64,000 nt of DNA from the NCBI GenBank assembly GCA_017307735.1, contig JAFKGR010000016.1, positions 43,304 to 107,303 on the forward strand. Direction: 5' to 3'. Position numbers and translations under genes: made by a program. Below, piece after piece: positions 8,385-17,679 of this stretch. This DNA is from Chitinophagaceae bacterium (GTDB lineage Bacteria; Bacteroidota; Bacteroidia; Chitinophagales; Chitinophagaceae). The notes below the pieces were generated by a model. It saw only the letters and a list, made by a program, of their open reading frames with translations. It was not told the origin of the DNA and searched no databases. Positions within the stretch are counted from its first letter, which is position 1. Each line of letters opens with the position of its first letter.

Positions 8385-9971
8385 TTACCTCCATCTATCC
8401 GGATGTGCTTTTGCAAAATCATCCTTGTATTTTTCAGGGATCTGATTATTCAGCATACATCCCAGTTCCAGCGAAGGATAAATATCTTCCAGTGTCCTCA
8501 CTTCATTCATAAATACTCTTCTGTAAATATGGCTGCGTGTGAGTTCACGCGGATTTTCAATTCCGGCAGCCCCCAACAATTCTACAAATGATTTCACGGT
8601 TTCTTCGTGGTAGTTGGCCACTCTCACTTTCTTATTTGAAACAACCAAACCTTTTACCAATTGCGGGTTCTGGGTGGTAATTCCCGTCGGACAGGTATTT
8701 TTATTACACTGTCTTGCCTGAATGCAACCCAGCGCCATCATCATTCCGCGGGCGCTCATACATACATCCGCTCCCAAAGAAATTGCACGGATCATGTGAA
8801 AACCGCTGAAGATTTTTCCGGAAGTAAATAATTTGATATGATGCCGGATATTGAAACCTCTCAACATATTTTCAACGAAAGCCAATCCGTCCATAAACGG
8901 TGCGCCTACATAATTGCTGAATTCCTGTGGCGCAGCTCCGGTGCCGCCTTCTCCCCCATCTACATTGATAAAATCGGGATAAGTATCCATTTCAATCATC
9001 GCTTTACAAATGCCGATAAATTCACTCTTGTGGCCAATGCATAGTTTGAAACCAACCGGGCGACCATTGGAAGCCTCGCGTAATTTCTGAACAAATTCAA
9101 TCAGTCCGCGCGGAGTGGAAAATGCAGTGTGGTAAGGTGGTGAAAAAATAGTTACATAAGGTTTTACGTGACGGATCGAGGCAATTTCCGGGGTATTCTT
9201 TGCAGCCGGTAAAATGCCGCCATGTCCGGGTTTGGCTCCCTGGCTGATTTTTATTTCAACCATTTTTACTTCCGGGCGATTTACGTTATCCCTGAATTTT
9301 TCAAAACTAAAATTACCGTTTTCATCGCGTGCTCCAAAATATCCGGTTCCGATTTGCCAGATCAGATCTCCGCCTTCCATTAAATGATAGGGGCTGATAC
9401 CACCTTCCCCTGTATTGTGCGCAAATCCACCGATCCTTGCCCCGCCATTCAATGCCTGCACCGCGGCTTTACTCAAGGCTCCAAAACTCATAGCGCTGAT
9501 GTTCAAAACACTACAGCTATAGGGTTGTTTGCAATCTTTGTTTCCAACGATCACCCGGGGATTGTGATTCATTTTAAGAAAATCCTGCGGAGCAATACTA
9601 TGGGTCATCCATTCATACCCTTCCTGATAAACATCAAACTGAGTTCCAAAAGGCATGGTGTCCAATTCTTTTTTGGCCCTTTGATAAATGGTGCTGCGGT
9701 CCATCCGGTTGATGGGCCTGCCGTCCATATCACTCTCAACAAAATATTGGTACATTTTGGGACGGAGATCTTCCATTATCCAGCGCAAACGGCCGAGCAC
9801 AGGAAAGTTTCTCCAAAGCGTATGTCTCTTCTGGACCAGGTCATCAATCCCGATTCCGATAAAGATTAAACTAAGTGCGAGGAAAAACCAGAAACCGCTC
9901 CAAACAAAAATTGACAGCAGGGTAAATACAACCACAGCACTGATGCTGCCCAGTACAAATTTTCTTCTCAT
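8385..9971 (-). CDS. FMN-binding glutamate synthase family protein (membrane-anchored)
   Basis: About 528 residues from ATG at 9971 (MRRKFVLGS); an upstream start at 10019 is open but less likely. Two N-terminal membrane helices are followed by a domain like the central and FMN domains of the glutamate synthase large subunit. Seen are the FMN-barrel segments INVDGGEGGTGAAPQEF and SLGADVCMSARGMMMALG, and a cysteine set CIQARQCNKNTCPTG that resembles the 3Fe-4S ligands of GltB. The amidotransferase domain is absent. The physiological reaction of this short family is not clear; ferredoxin-linked oxidoreduction is possible. Confidence 0.85.
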   Translation of the reverse strand: MRRKFVLGSISAVVVFTLLSIFVWSGFWFFLALSLIFIGIGIDDLVQKRHTLWRNFPVLGRLRWIMEDLRPKMYQYFVESDMDGRPINRMDRSTIYQRAKKELDTMPFGTQFDVYQEGYEWMTHSIAPQDFLKMNHNPRVIVGNKDCKQPYSCSVLNISAMSFGALSKAAVQALNGGARIGGFAHNTGEGGISPYHLMEGGDLIWQIGTGYFGARDENGNFSFEKFRDNVNRPEVKMVEIKISQGAKPGHGGILPAAKNTPEIASIRHVKPYVTIFSPPYHTAFSTPRGLIEFVQKLREASNGRPVGFKLCIGHKSEFIGICKAMIEMDTYPDFINVDGGEGGTGAAPQEFSNYVGAPFMDGLAFVENMLRGFNIRHHIKLFTSGKIFSGFHMIRAISLGADVCMSARGMMMALGCIQARQCNKNTCPTGITTQNPQLVKGLVVSNKKVRVANYHEETVKSFVELLGAAGIENPRELTRSHIYRRVFMNEVRTLEDIYPSLELGCMLNNQIPEKYKDDFAKAHPDRWR

Positions 9972-10057
9972 GAAACATTTAAAAATTAGGTGCAGCCAAA
10001 TATCGTTGAATAAAATCAATTTTCAAATGAAGAAAGACCACAGGGCAGATGCACTCT

Positions 10058-10065
10058 TATTTTTG
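10058..10065 (+). promoter_or_regulatory. Possible -7 promoter element
   Basis: TATTTTTG fits TAnnTTTG and lies 126 bases before the ATG at 10191. If used, it would give a 5' leader of about 120 bases. No good -33 element was found. Confidence 0.3.
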
Positions 10066-10190
10066 AAAGTTTGAAAAAAAAATTCTATTCAAGCAATCTG
10101 ATTTTTTTTAAACACAACAATCGATTTTCCTGCGGAAACTTTTATGAATCACTTTCATTCACAACATTCCTTAGTTTTACTGAAAAAAAT

Positions 10191-10733
10191 ATGGATCCTT
10201 TAAAATTGGGAATTGGAACAAGGCTTCAGCATACGCAATACGGGCAAGGTGTTATTGTAGGTGTCAGGTTTGCTACTTATTTAATCACATTCATACATCA
10301 GGGTACAAAAGAAATTGACAAGGGAGATTCAAATCTTGAAGAAATCATTCCTGAAAATATTTCGGCTGAAATAGAGACCACAAGCGAGTTGGAAAAATCT
10401 CTTGCAAAAATTTTGAGGCTGTGGAACGGTTCTGAAGAATTGATTCCTTTGGGAGATCGATGGGTTGGAGGTACGATGTTATTACAACCGGCAGATAAAA
10501 TTCAAAAGCCGAAGGAAATACCCATTGAGATTTTCTTTCATAAAATTGTAATGCTTCGCGACAGGTTAAGGGTGTTGGAACAACAGGTCAATGCCAATAA
10601 AAAACTGAAAGATGAAGACAAAGTAAACCTGCAACAATACATCACAAGGGTTTATGGCACATTGACCACTTTCAATGTATTGTTTAAGAATAAAGAAAAT
10701 TGGTTTGTGGGAGAAAAGGGCGCCGGGGAATAA
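10191..10733 (+). CDS. Conserved hypothetical protein with RNA/DNA-tracking-like N-terminal motif
   Basis: About 180 residues from ATG at 10191. The frame is open upstream to a TTG at 10071, but that extension is low-quality sequence. The start LGIGTRLQHTQYGQGVIVG resembles the small barrel found at the C-terminus of UvrD/PcrA-type helicases (H-x-x-FGxGxV pattern). The second half is helical and rich in charged residues (MLRDRLRVLEQQVNANKKL), probably a coiled coil. Function is not recognised. It converges on the GntR gene. Confidence 0.6.
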   Translation: MDPLKLGIGTRLQHTQYGQGVIVGVRFATYLITFIHQGTKEIDKGDSNLEEIIPENISAEIETTSELEKSLAKILRLWNGSEELIPLGDRWVGGTMLLQPADKIQKPKEIPIEIFFHKIVMLRDRLRVLEQQVNANKKLKDEDKVNLQQYITRVYGTLTTFNVLFKNKENWFVGEKGAGE

Positions 10734-10786
10734 GTATTCAGATAAAAAATCTCTTTGAAAATCAGTTCCCAAAAATGGTATGCTTC

Positions 10787-11491
10787 TTAATCGGAATCAA
10801 ATATTCTTGCAAAATGGTTTTCAAGATGGCTTCGCATGCCTTCTCTGAAATCCTGGGCAGATTTGGTTTTAAGAATGTCCACAAGCTGTTTGTGAGAAAC
10901 AAAAGTTTTTAAGAAAGTTTGCTTCTTTAAAATACCACTTTTTTGAACATAATCGAAAACAGGTAAAAGTAATTTCTGAAACATTTTCATTTCCTCGTTA
11001 CCTGATATTTCGTACAGTTTTCCATGAAATGCGATTTCATGTTCGATATTAAACAAGTGGTGTTCGGGTTGCGAAGGTTCATCACTAATAATTTCGTACA
11101 ATTCTTCAATATCCTTTGGGTTGACTCGCTGAACAAGAAAATCAGCCATTCCAACTTCGAGAGCAAGGCGCAATTCAAACAACTCTCTCAGGGTTTCTTC
11201 GCTAAGGATATAAGGATTTAGTTTTTTACTGAGGTTGCCAAAAATATCAGGGCTGACGATTACAGTTCCTTTTTTCTTTTTTGACTCTACCAGGCCCAAA
11301 ATCCGTAACCTGGTTAAAGCCTCTCTTACCACGGTACGGCTTACGCCAAGCGATTCGGACAACTCTAATTCTTTGGGAATCGTATCACCAACTTTCAATT
11401 TGCGTTCCTGTAAAAGTGATACGAGCCTCGCTTCAACTTTGTCCACCAGGCTCCTGGTATCAATACTCTTAAAAATTTCTTCTTCCGGCAC
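10787..11491 (-). CDS. GntR-family transcriptional regulator, FadR subfamily
   Basis: A 234-residue regulator starting at GTG. The N-terminal winged helix (about residues 15-80) has ELSESLGVSRTVVREALTRLRILGLVE, here given as the segment ending in LRILGLVE. The C-terminal FCD ligand domain is all helical with candidate metal-binding histidines (EHEIAFHGKLYEI, later SHKQLVD and RSHLENH). It diverges from the sialic-acid locus, and a palindrome sits on the susC promoter, so it is the likely repressor of that locus. FadR-type regulators respond to small acids; sialic acid or ManNAc-6P-like sugars are candidates by context only. Confidence 0.88.
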   Translation of the reverse strand: MPEEEIFKSIDTRSLVDKVEARLVSLLQERKLKVGDTIPKELELSESLGVSRTVVREALTRLRILGLVESKKKKGTVIVSPDIFGNLSKKLNPYILSEETLRELFELRLALEVGMADFLVQRVNPKDIEELYEIISDEPSQPEHHLFNIEHEIAFHGKLYEISGNEEMKMFQKLLLPVFDYVQKSGILKKQTFLKTFVSHKQLVDILKTKSAQDFREGMRSHLENHFARIFDSD

Positions 11492-11544
11492 TTATATACT
11501 TGGGAATTAAATAATTCAATTAATAATCTTTATTCCTGGATTCG

Positions 11545-11552
11545 CAAATTTA
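11545..11552 (-). promoter_or_regulatory. Possible -7 element of the GntR gene
   Basis: On the minus strand this reads TAAATTTG, a full match to TAnnTTTG, 53 bases before the GTG start of the regulator. No clear -33 partner. Confidence 0.4.
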
Positions 11553-11616
11553 ATTGTCTGACCATATTAAAACCATGAATTAAAAAAAATCACAATTCAC
11601 AATTCAAAAAAAATAT

Positions 11617-11648
11617 TTTGTTAATCACAAAATTAGTAAATACTTTTG
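11617..11648 (+). promoter_or_regulatory. Bacteroidetes-type promoter of the sus/nan operon
   Basis: TTTG at 11617-11620, 20 bases, then TACTTTTG at 11641-11648. Both elements and the spacing match the known Bacteroidetes -33/-7 consensus. Transcription would start near 11655, leaving a leader of about 35 bases before the susC ATG. Confidence 0.75.
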
Positions 11649-11663
11649 TTATGTCATACATAA
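11649..11663 (+). promoter_or_regulatory. Probable GntR operator
   Basis: A perfect palindrome TTATGT-CAT-ACATAA immediately after the -7 element, covering the expected transcription start. FadR-subfamily operators have a GT-nnn-AC core with short inverted arms, which fits. Binding here would block initiation of the susC operon. The link to the divergent regulator is inferred. Confidence 0.6.
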
Positions 11664-11688
11664 TACATTCCTAATTCAACATTTCTTT

Positions 11689-14600
11689 ATGAACCAATTC
11701 ACCAAATTAAGAAAACTCGTGATGGTGCTTATGGCTTTGTTTATCAGCATAGGAGCCCTGGCACAAACAAAAACAGTAGCCGGAAAGGTTATTTCAGCAG
11801 AAGATGGCCATCCGTTGCCCAACGTATCTGTAACCATTCAGGGTAAAACGACGGGCACACAAACCAACAGCGAAGGCGAATTCACCATTCAGGTAACTCC
11901 GCAAGACGTACTGGTATTCACCTTCGTCGGGCGTGTAAGCCAAAAGATAACCGTGGGTAGCCAAACTCAAATCGTAGTCGCAATGAGCACTGAGGCTTCC
12001 CAATTAAACACAGTTGTGGTTGTGGGTTATGGAACACAAAAGAGAAGCGACTTTACCGGAGCAGCTTCCAAAGTGAACCAGTTAGCGATTGAAAATAACC
12101 CCAGCACCAATGTTGCCACAGCTTTGCAGGGAACTGTACCAGGGCTTATGGTTCAGCAAACCACCGGTCAGCCTGGAACAACTCCAAACATTTCTTTCAG
12201 AGGAGGGACAGGGTTTGATGGTTCAGGCAGCCCTCTTTATGTGGTAGATGGAGTCATTCTTCCTTCACTTTACGGCCTGGACATGAACGATATTGAGTCA
12301 ATAGATGTATTGAAAGACGCCGCTTCAACTGCCATTTATGGTGCGAGAGCAGCCAATGGTGTTGTATTGATAACTACTAAAAAAGGAAAGAAAGGCAAAA
12401 CTCAGGTGCAATACAGCATTGCAGAAACCAGGAATTTCAAAAGAAGTATTGCAAATGATTATATGAGTACTGAAGATTATTTGAAAATGAACAGGCTCGG
12501 TTTGCGTGCGAGATATATCGCAGACTCGCTGAGTGGAACTGGTGTAGCCGCTGATAAAGGACAACTAAATGGCGCCTGGGGATGGGCTTTTGGAGCAACC
12601 AATTCCTCACCCGTCGGGCTATACACAACCCAAAGATTAAATGATGCAAACCGAAATCTTCTTTCTGCTCCGGGATGGAAATTATTAGTTGATCCCAACC
12701 CATTTTTCCCAAGTACAATGGATAGCATCCTATACAAAGACATATCAACAAAGACCAGAGAGGATATGCTGGAAAAGACAACGAATACCTTGGAAAATTC
12801 AGTGACTTTTTCGGGAGCAAACGATCAGGGAGCCTTTGCTCTGAGTTTAAATACGGTAAAAGACAATGGAGTAATTATCGGATCCTGGTTAAAAAGAATG
12901 AACCTGAATTTTAATGGTTCACTCAATGTCGGGAAAAATCTGAAGATTGGATTGAATACAAATGCATACGACCTGCAACAAGGCGTACCTTATTCAGAAC
13001 CGGGAGTAGCAGGCTCAACGGGAAATACCGGCGGTTTGATGCAGCGTTTCCTTGGGGTAGCTCCTACCGTCCGTTATTACAATGACACCTCAGGCGCTGT
13101 ATTACCAGGGCCTAATGATATTACATTGGGAAATCCTTTGTACTGGAGTCAATTATTTAATAACAGCACTAATCAGCAAAGGTTTATGGGAGCTGTCAAT
13201 ATTGAGTACAAGATATTACCCTTCCTGAAATTTATAGCTAACGGTTCCGGATACATGCTATATCAAAATAATAATTTCTTTACCGAAGCCTATCAGCAAG
13301 GTAACGGAGGCTCAATAAATACAACACGTCCGGCTTCTTTCGGAAACTACCGTGATATACAATATACCTATAATGGCTTTCTTGAATTCGATAAGAAATT
13401 CAACGGCCACAGTATCACCATCATGGCCGGTGGTGAATCTTATGATTACAAAAGATATACTTTTTCAGGTTCGGCACAGGGTGCACCCACCGATTTTATC
13501 CCGTGGTTAGTGGCATCCAACACTCCTTCTGTTTTGAATGGAACAATTTTAAATCCTTCGGGAGCCTCTTCTGATTTCCCCTACTGGGAAAAAATAAACT
13601 CTGCCATTGGAAGGTTGAATTATTCTTACAGAGATAAATATTTCCTGACCGGCATACTTCGTATGGACGGCTCATCCAGGCTGGATCCAAGCAATTACTT
13701 CAGCACTTATCCGGGTATCTCAGCAGGATGGAATCTTCACAAAGAAAATTTCTTTGAGAACAGCAAAATCTCCAATTACGTAAGTACTATAAAACCAAGA
13801 ATCAGTTTTGGGGAAAATGGAAACCTCCAATTTTTCAATAACCCAAGCCAATTTGGTGGAAACCCCTATTTCCCGACATCCCAGATATATTCTAATGCCG
13901 GTGTGTACAATGGATTGGGCGGCGCTTATCAGCCAAGTTATATCAATTCAAACCTGAAATGGGAAAGAACAAATTCACTGGATTTCGGCGCTGATCTGGG
14001 ATTTTTTGGTGACAGAGTCACTCTGATTGCCGATTATTTTATCCGCAATGTATTTGATAAACTTGCCAGTTTGCCTATTTCAGCTCAAACCGGGTTTACA
14101 GGTTTTACCACAAATCTTTCTCAATTAAGGAACAAAGGATTTGAGCTTTCTCTTAACGCAACGGTTATCCAGCCAAAACGCAGCGGAGATTTCGGTCTCG
14201 ACTTCGGTGCCACTTTCTACACAGTTAAAAGTTATGCTGTGAAATTGCCTTTCAATGGACTTCCCGGAAACAGACAGCAAACCCGGCAGGTTTACGATCC
14301 CAATCATCCTGGGCAGTTTATGTATGTAGGTGGTTTGATAGAAGGTCAACGCATAGGGCTTGATGAGGTTTGGGCTCCCAAATGGGATGGCATTTACACT
14401 TCTCAGAAAATGCTTGATGACGATGCCAATGTTTACAATGCTTTTCTGCCTTATGCCAACAAAAGATTCAAGCAAATGGGAGATGCAAAATGGCATCAGG
14501 TTTATCAGAATGACACAATCAACAGTTTCCAATTTGTTTACGTAGGGCGTACTACACCAAAAGCATCTGGTAGTTTCTTCCTGAATGGCCATTACAAAGG

Positions 14601-15063
14601 ATTCAGTTTGTATGGCGGATTTGATTATGCGTATGGGTTTGTAATCTTAAACAATGAAAAGTTGAGAGGCCTCAGCCAGGTACAAGGTTCACAAAATGGT
14701 ACCACAGATGTTTTAAATACCTGGACTCCTGACAATCCGAATGCACCTCTACCGATGTACTATTGGGCAAACCAGGGCAGAAACTTTGCAACTGATGGCG
14801 GCGGAAACAATCCTCCGGCAAATCTTTGGGAGAAAGGAGATTACATTATGGTCAGAGAGTTGACATTGAGTTACAGACTGAGCCCTCATTTTATCGAAAC
14901 AGTATTGAACAATAAAATTAAAGGATTAAGCCTTTCAGTAACCGGATCGAACCTGGTTTATTTCACTCAGTATAGTGGATTATTCCCGGAAGTCGGAGGG
15001 TTTGACAATGGACGTTATCCATTGCCAAGAAGGGTAACATTCGGAGCTCAGTTCACTTTTTAA
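11689..15063 (+). CDS. SusC/RagA-type TonB-linked outer membrane receptor
   Basis: An 1124-residue protein. Signal peptide to about residue 26 (ALFISIGALAQ), a carboxypeptidase-regulatory-like domain at about 28-105, the family linker VVVGYGTQKRSDFTGA near 107-122, a plug with the SusC signature VLKDAASTAIYGARAANG near 211-228, and a long beta-barrel ending in an aromatic residue (FGAQFTF). It would import an oligosaccharide or sialylated glycan across the outer membrane with the SusD partner 22 bases downstream. First gene after the promoter and operator, so it leads the locus. Confidence 0.96.
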   Translation: MNQFTKLRKLVMVLMALFISIGALAQTKTVAGKVISAEDGHPLPNVSVTIQGKTTGTQTNSEGEFTIQVTPQDVLVFTFVGRVSQKITVGSQTQIVVAMSTEASQLNTVVVVGYGTQKRSDFTGAASKVNQLAIENNPSTNVATALQGTVPGLMVQQTTGQPGTTPNISFRGGTGFDGSGSPLYVVDGVILPSLYGLDMNDIESIDVLKDAASTAIYGARAANGVVLITTKKGKKGKTQVQYSIAETRNFKRSIANDYMSTEDYLKMNRLGLRARYIADSLSGTGVAADKGQLNGAWGWAFGATNSSPVGLYTTQRLNDANRNLLSAPGWKLLVDPNPFFPSTMDSILYKDISTKTREDMLEKTTNTLENSVTFSGANDQGAFALSLNTVKDNGVIIGSWLKRMNLNFNGSLNVGKNLKIGLNTNAYDLQQGVPYSEPGVAGSTGNTGGLMQRFLGVAPTVRYYNDTSGAVLPGPNDITLGNPLYWSQLFNNSTNQQRFMGAVNIEYKILPFLKFIANGSGYMLYQNNNFFTEAYQQGNGGSINTTRPASFGNYRDIQYTYNGFLEFDKKFNGHSITIMAGGESYDYKRYTFSGSAQGAPTDFIPWLVASNTPSVLNGTILNPSGASSDFPYWEKINSAIGRLNYSYRDKYFLTGILRMDGSSRLDPSNYFSTYPGISAGWNLHKENFFENSKISNYVSTIKPRISFGENGNLQFFNNPSQFGGNPYFPTSQIYSNAGVYNGLGGAYQPSYINSNLKWERTNSLDFGADLGFFGDRVTLIADYFIRNVFDKLASLPISAQTGFTGFTTNLSQLRNKGFELSLNATVIQPKRSGDFGLDFGATFYTVKSYAVKLPFNGLPGNRQQTRQVYDPNHPGQFMYVGGLIEGQRIGLDEVWAPKWDGIYTSQKMLDDDANVYNAFLPYANKRFKQMGDAKWHQVYQNDTINSFQFVYVGRTTPKASGSFFLNGHYKGFSLYGGFDYAYGFVILNNEKLRGLSQVQGSQNGTTDVLNTWTPDNPNAPLPMYYWANQGRNFATDGGGNNPPANLWEKGDYIMVRELTLSYRLSPHFIETVLNNKIKGLSLSVTGSNLVYFTQYSGLFPEVGGFDNGRYPLPRRVTFGAQFTF

Positions 15064-15084
15064 TCAATCAAAAAAAATAAGAAA

Positions 15085-16617
15085 ATGAAACTCGATCAAT
15101 CATTTTATAAAATAGTTTTAGGAGGAATATTTTCATTCTTTTTACTTACAGGATGTAAGAAAGAATTGGAAAAAGTCATTCCGCAAGATGCCGTAAGCAA
15201 ATCTCTGGCGCTTAAAGATGCCGGAGCGGCTCAAACGTTGTATGCTGGTGTTTATTCACGATTTCGTGCGTACAATTCTACCCTTTTCAATCTTGGTGAA
15301 ATGCGTTCGGACATTTGGGCCGACGGAATCTTTACAGAAACCGCAGATCCCACTGCTCAAAATCTCTGGACACAAAACATCAGCAGCACCATTGTTCCCT
15401 ATTCAAATTGGGGCGGTTTTTACAACCTTATTTATCAAATCAATAATGCCATTCAGGTTTTACCTCAGAGTCCACTGGATGCAGCTACCAGCCAACGTGA
15501 AGTAGCTGAGATGTACGGCCTGAGAGCATATATTTATTATACAATGCTCAAGACCTGGGGCGGGGTACCTCTGACAATTGAACCGATACAAACAATCACC
15601 AATGCTTCTGAAACATTCAAAGCGAGGAGCACTCCCGATTCTGTAATGCTTCAGATAAAAAGCGATATTGAAAAATCATTATCTCTCTTTGGAAGCAGCG
15701 ATATCATTCCATCCGGGAAAAGAGTATTCTGGAACAGAGTAGCAACGCTTGTTTTGAAAGGAGATGTTTATTTATGGTCGGGTACCAATATGAATGGAGG
15801 CCAGGCTGATCTCACAACGGCGTTGAATGCTCTGCAGGAAGTAGAAAATCTGCAAGGCGGTTCATTAAATCTTTTGCCCAATTATGCTGATATTTTTGAT
15901 CCCACTAAAAAGACCAATAATCCGGAAATTATTTTCGCAGTCAATTATGAATTGGGACAAGCTCAACAGGGTACGTTTGGCATCTTTCTGGTCAATAACC
16001 TTCAGGCAACGGGATTGTCATTTGCACAGGCTTCCACTCCCCTAGTTTCATCTGTTTATCCCTATGTCGGCGGAGCCAACAGAGTTGGTATGTCACAGAA
16101 TATGATTAATAAACTCACATCCGGCCCGGCCGACCAGAGAATTGCAAACACATTTAAGGTAATGTACACCGCCGCGTCACCTTATGATACGCGTGGAGTG
16201 TTGCTTACAAAGTTTATCGGCACTACATCAGGTACTACTCAGGTTTACAACAATGACTTTCCTATTTATCGTTATGCTGATGTCTTATTGTTGGCAGCAG
16301 AGGCAAAAACCAAGTTAGGTCAGGATCCGACAAGCGAAATAATGCAAATAAGAACACGTGCTTATGGCGCGCTTGCGCCGGTATTTACAAATGGATCCCA
16401 GACTGATAATATGAATGCGGTTCTGGATGAATATCTCAGAGAATTTATCGGAGAAGGAAAACGGTGGTATGCATTGAGAAGGGCCGGTGACAACTTTGTT
16501 TATGCAGCAATAGATCCTTCGATTCTTTCTCCTAATTCTGCTGCAAAACTCTTATTGCCGATTTCGACATCAATGATGAACAATGATCCGCTATTGACCC
16601 AGACGCCGGGGTATTGA
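15085..16617 (+). CDS. SusD/RagB-type surface glycan-binding lipoprotein
   Basis: A 510-residue protein with a lipoprotein signal (FSFFLLTGCKKE, Cys at about residue 24). The helical TPR-like core is recognised from MYGLRAYIYYTMLKTWGG and RYADVLLLAAEAK, with the C-terminal YLREFIGEGKRWYALRR typical of SusD. It caps the SusC barrel and binds the glycan outside the cell. The ligand is predicted to be sialic acid or a sialylated sugar from the downstream enzymes. The following hairpin may tune expression of the catabolic genes. Confidence 0.95.
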   Translation: MKLDQSFYKIVLGGIFSFFLLTGCKKELEKVIPQDAVSKSLALKDAGAAQTLYAGVYSRFRAYNSTLFNLGEMRSDIWADGIFTETADPTAQNLWTQNISSTIVPYSNWGGFYNLIYQINNAIQVLPQSPLDAATSQREVAEMYGLRAYIYYTMLKTWGGVPLTIEPIQTITNASETFKARSTPDSVMLQIKSDIEKSLSLFGSSDIIPSGKRVFWNRVATLVLKGDVYLWSGTNMNGGQADLTTALNALQEVENLQGGSLNLLPNYADIFDPTKKTNNPEIIFAVNYELGQAQQGTFGIFLVNNLQATGLSFAQASTPLVSSVYPYVGGANRVGMSQNMINKLTSGPADQRIANTFKVMYTAASPYDTRGVLLTKFIGTTSGTTQVYNNDFPIYRYADVLLLAAEAKTKLGQDPTSEIMQIRTRAYGALAPVFTNGSQTDNMNAVLDEYLREFIGEGKRWYALRRAGDNFVYAAIDPSILSPNSAAKLLLPISTSMMNNDPLLTQTPGY

Positions 16618-16639
16618 CAGAACTTGAATGTAGAATATT

Positions 16640-16680
16640 ATGTTGATGGCAGGGGGAATTAAAATTCCTGCCATCAACAT
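16640..16680 (+). promoter_or_regulatory. Strong intercistronic hairpin
   Basis: Perfect 14-bp arms ATGTTGATGGCAGG (16640-16653) and its complement (16667-16680) around a 13-base loop. No T-run follows, so it is not a classical terminator. It lies between susD and the lyase gene and could stabilise the upstream part of the mRNA or lower read-through. Confidence 0.7.
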
Positions 16681-16696
16681 TTGGCATGATGTGTAA

Positions 16697-16704
16697 TAAC
16701 TTTG
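16697..16704 (+). promoter_or_regulatory. Possible internal -7 promoter element
   Basis: TAACTTTG matches TAnnTTTG 30 bases before the lyase ATG and directly after the hairpin. The nearest TTTG is only 13 bases upstream, which is too close, so internal promoter activity is uncertain. Confidence 0.35.
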
Positions 16705-16733
16705 ATAAAAAATAAAATAATTAAATAATCATA

Positions 16734-17660
16734 ATGAATTTCAAACACCTTACAGGCCTTATCTCTGCACCGTTCACACCGTTGAATGAAGACGGATCTC
16801 TCAATCTTTCTCTCATTCCGGAATATTATAAATTTTTGAAAGCAAATAAAATTACCGGAGCATTTATTTGTGGCTCCACCGGAGAAGGCGTTTCCCTCAC
16901 AACACAAGAAAAAAAAGATGTGGCCAAAACATGGGCATCCTGCACAAAAAAGGATAAAGACTTTAAAGTGATGATGCTGACAGGAGGCACAAGTATTGCT
17001 GACAGTATTGATATTGCGATGTATGCCCAGAAAGTAGGCCTGTACGCAGTTTCATTCACCGCACCTTACTATTTCAAACCGGCAAATGCCAAAATGCTGG
17101 CTGCCTGTTGTAAAGAAATAGCTGCAGCAGTTCCGGAAATGCCTTTTTATTATTACCATATTCCGGTTCTCAATGGATGTAATGTTCCCATGATTCAGCT
17201 TTTGCACGAAGTGGATGGCATCATCCCAAACTTTGCAGGTATCAAATACACCCACGAAGATTTTATGGATTTTCTATCCTGCCTGAGATTTAATAATAGT
17301 AAATATGATATGCTCTGGGGAAGGGATGAAAATATGCTGGCTTCCCTCTCGCTCGGTTCAAAAGGTGCTGTGGGCAGCACTTACAACTATGCAGCGCCGT
17401 TATACTACGATATGATTGATGCTTTTGAAAAAAATAATTTAGCAACGGCTCAGGAATTACAGCAGAAATCTATTGATATGATTACCTTACTCGGGAAATA
17501 CGGAGGTATTGCCACCGGTAAGGCATATATGAAACTGGTCGGCGTGGATTGCGGTGAATTCAGGCTGCCCGTAAAAAACATGAGCGCTTCAGAATTTAAA
17601 TCTTTCAAAAGTGATGTGGCAAAATTGGGATTCAAAAAATTCTGTTCGGTAAAACCTTAA
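16734..17660 (+). CDS. nanA: N-acetylneuraminate lyase (DHDPS/NAL superfamily)
   Basis: A 308-residue aldolase that splits N-acetylneuraminate into pyruvate and N-acetylmannosamine in the cytoplasm. It has the pyruvate-binding GSTGEG loop near residue 47, the tyrosine in FYYYHIPV near 138 that is characteristic of sialic-acid lyases, and the Schiff-base lysine in FAGIKYTHEDF near 166. Neighbouring mutarotase, transporter and epimerase genes support the sialic-acid assignment over dihydrodipicolinate synthase. Symbol by function and context. Confidence 0.9.
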   Translation: MNFKHLTGLISAPFTPLNEDGSLNLSLIPEYYKFLKANKITGAFICGSTGEGVSLTTQEKKDVAKTWASCTKKDKDFKVMMLTGGTSIADSIDIAMYAQKVGLYAVSFTAPYYFKPANAKMLAACCKEIAAAVPEMPFYYYHIPVLNGCNVPMIQLLHEVDGIIPNFAGIKYTHEDFMDFLSCLRFNNSKYDMLWGRDENMLASLSLGSKGAVGSTYNYAAPLYYDMIDAFEKNNLATAQELQQKSIDMITLLGKYGGIATGKAYMKLVGVDCGEFRLPVKNMSASEFKSFKSDVAKLGFKKFCSVKP

Positions 17661-17679
17661 ATCAGGGAAAAATAGTTGA

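Noticed and set aside
10071..10190. Extension of the 180-residue gene to a TTG start
   Set aside because: The added 40 residues have poor composition, and an ATG at 10191 starts the conserved-looking part.
14125..14592. 155-codon minus-strand frame inside susC
   Set aside because: Antisense shadow of the SusC barrel; no independent evidence.
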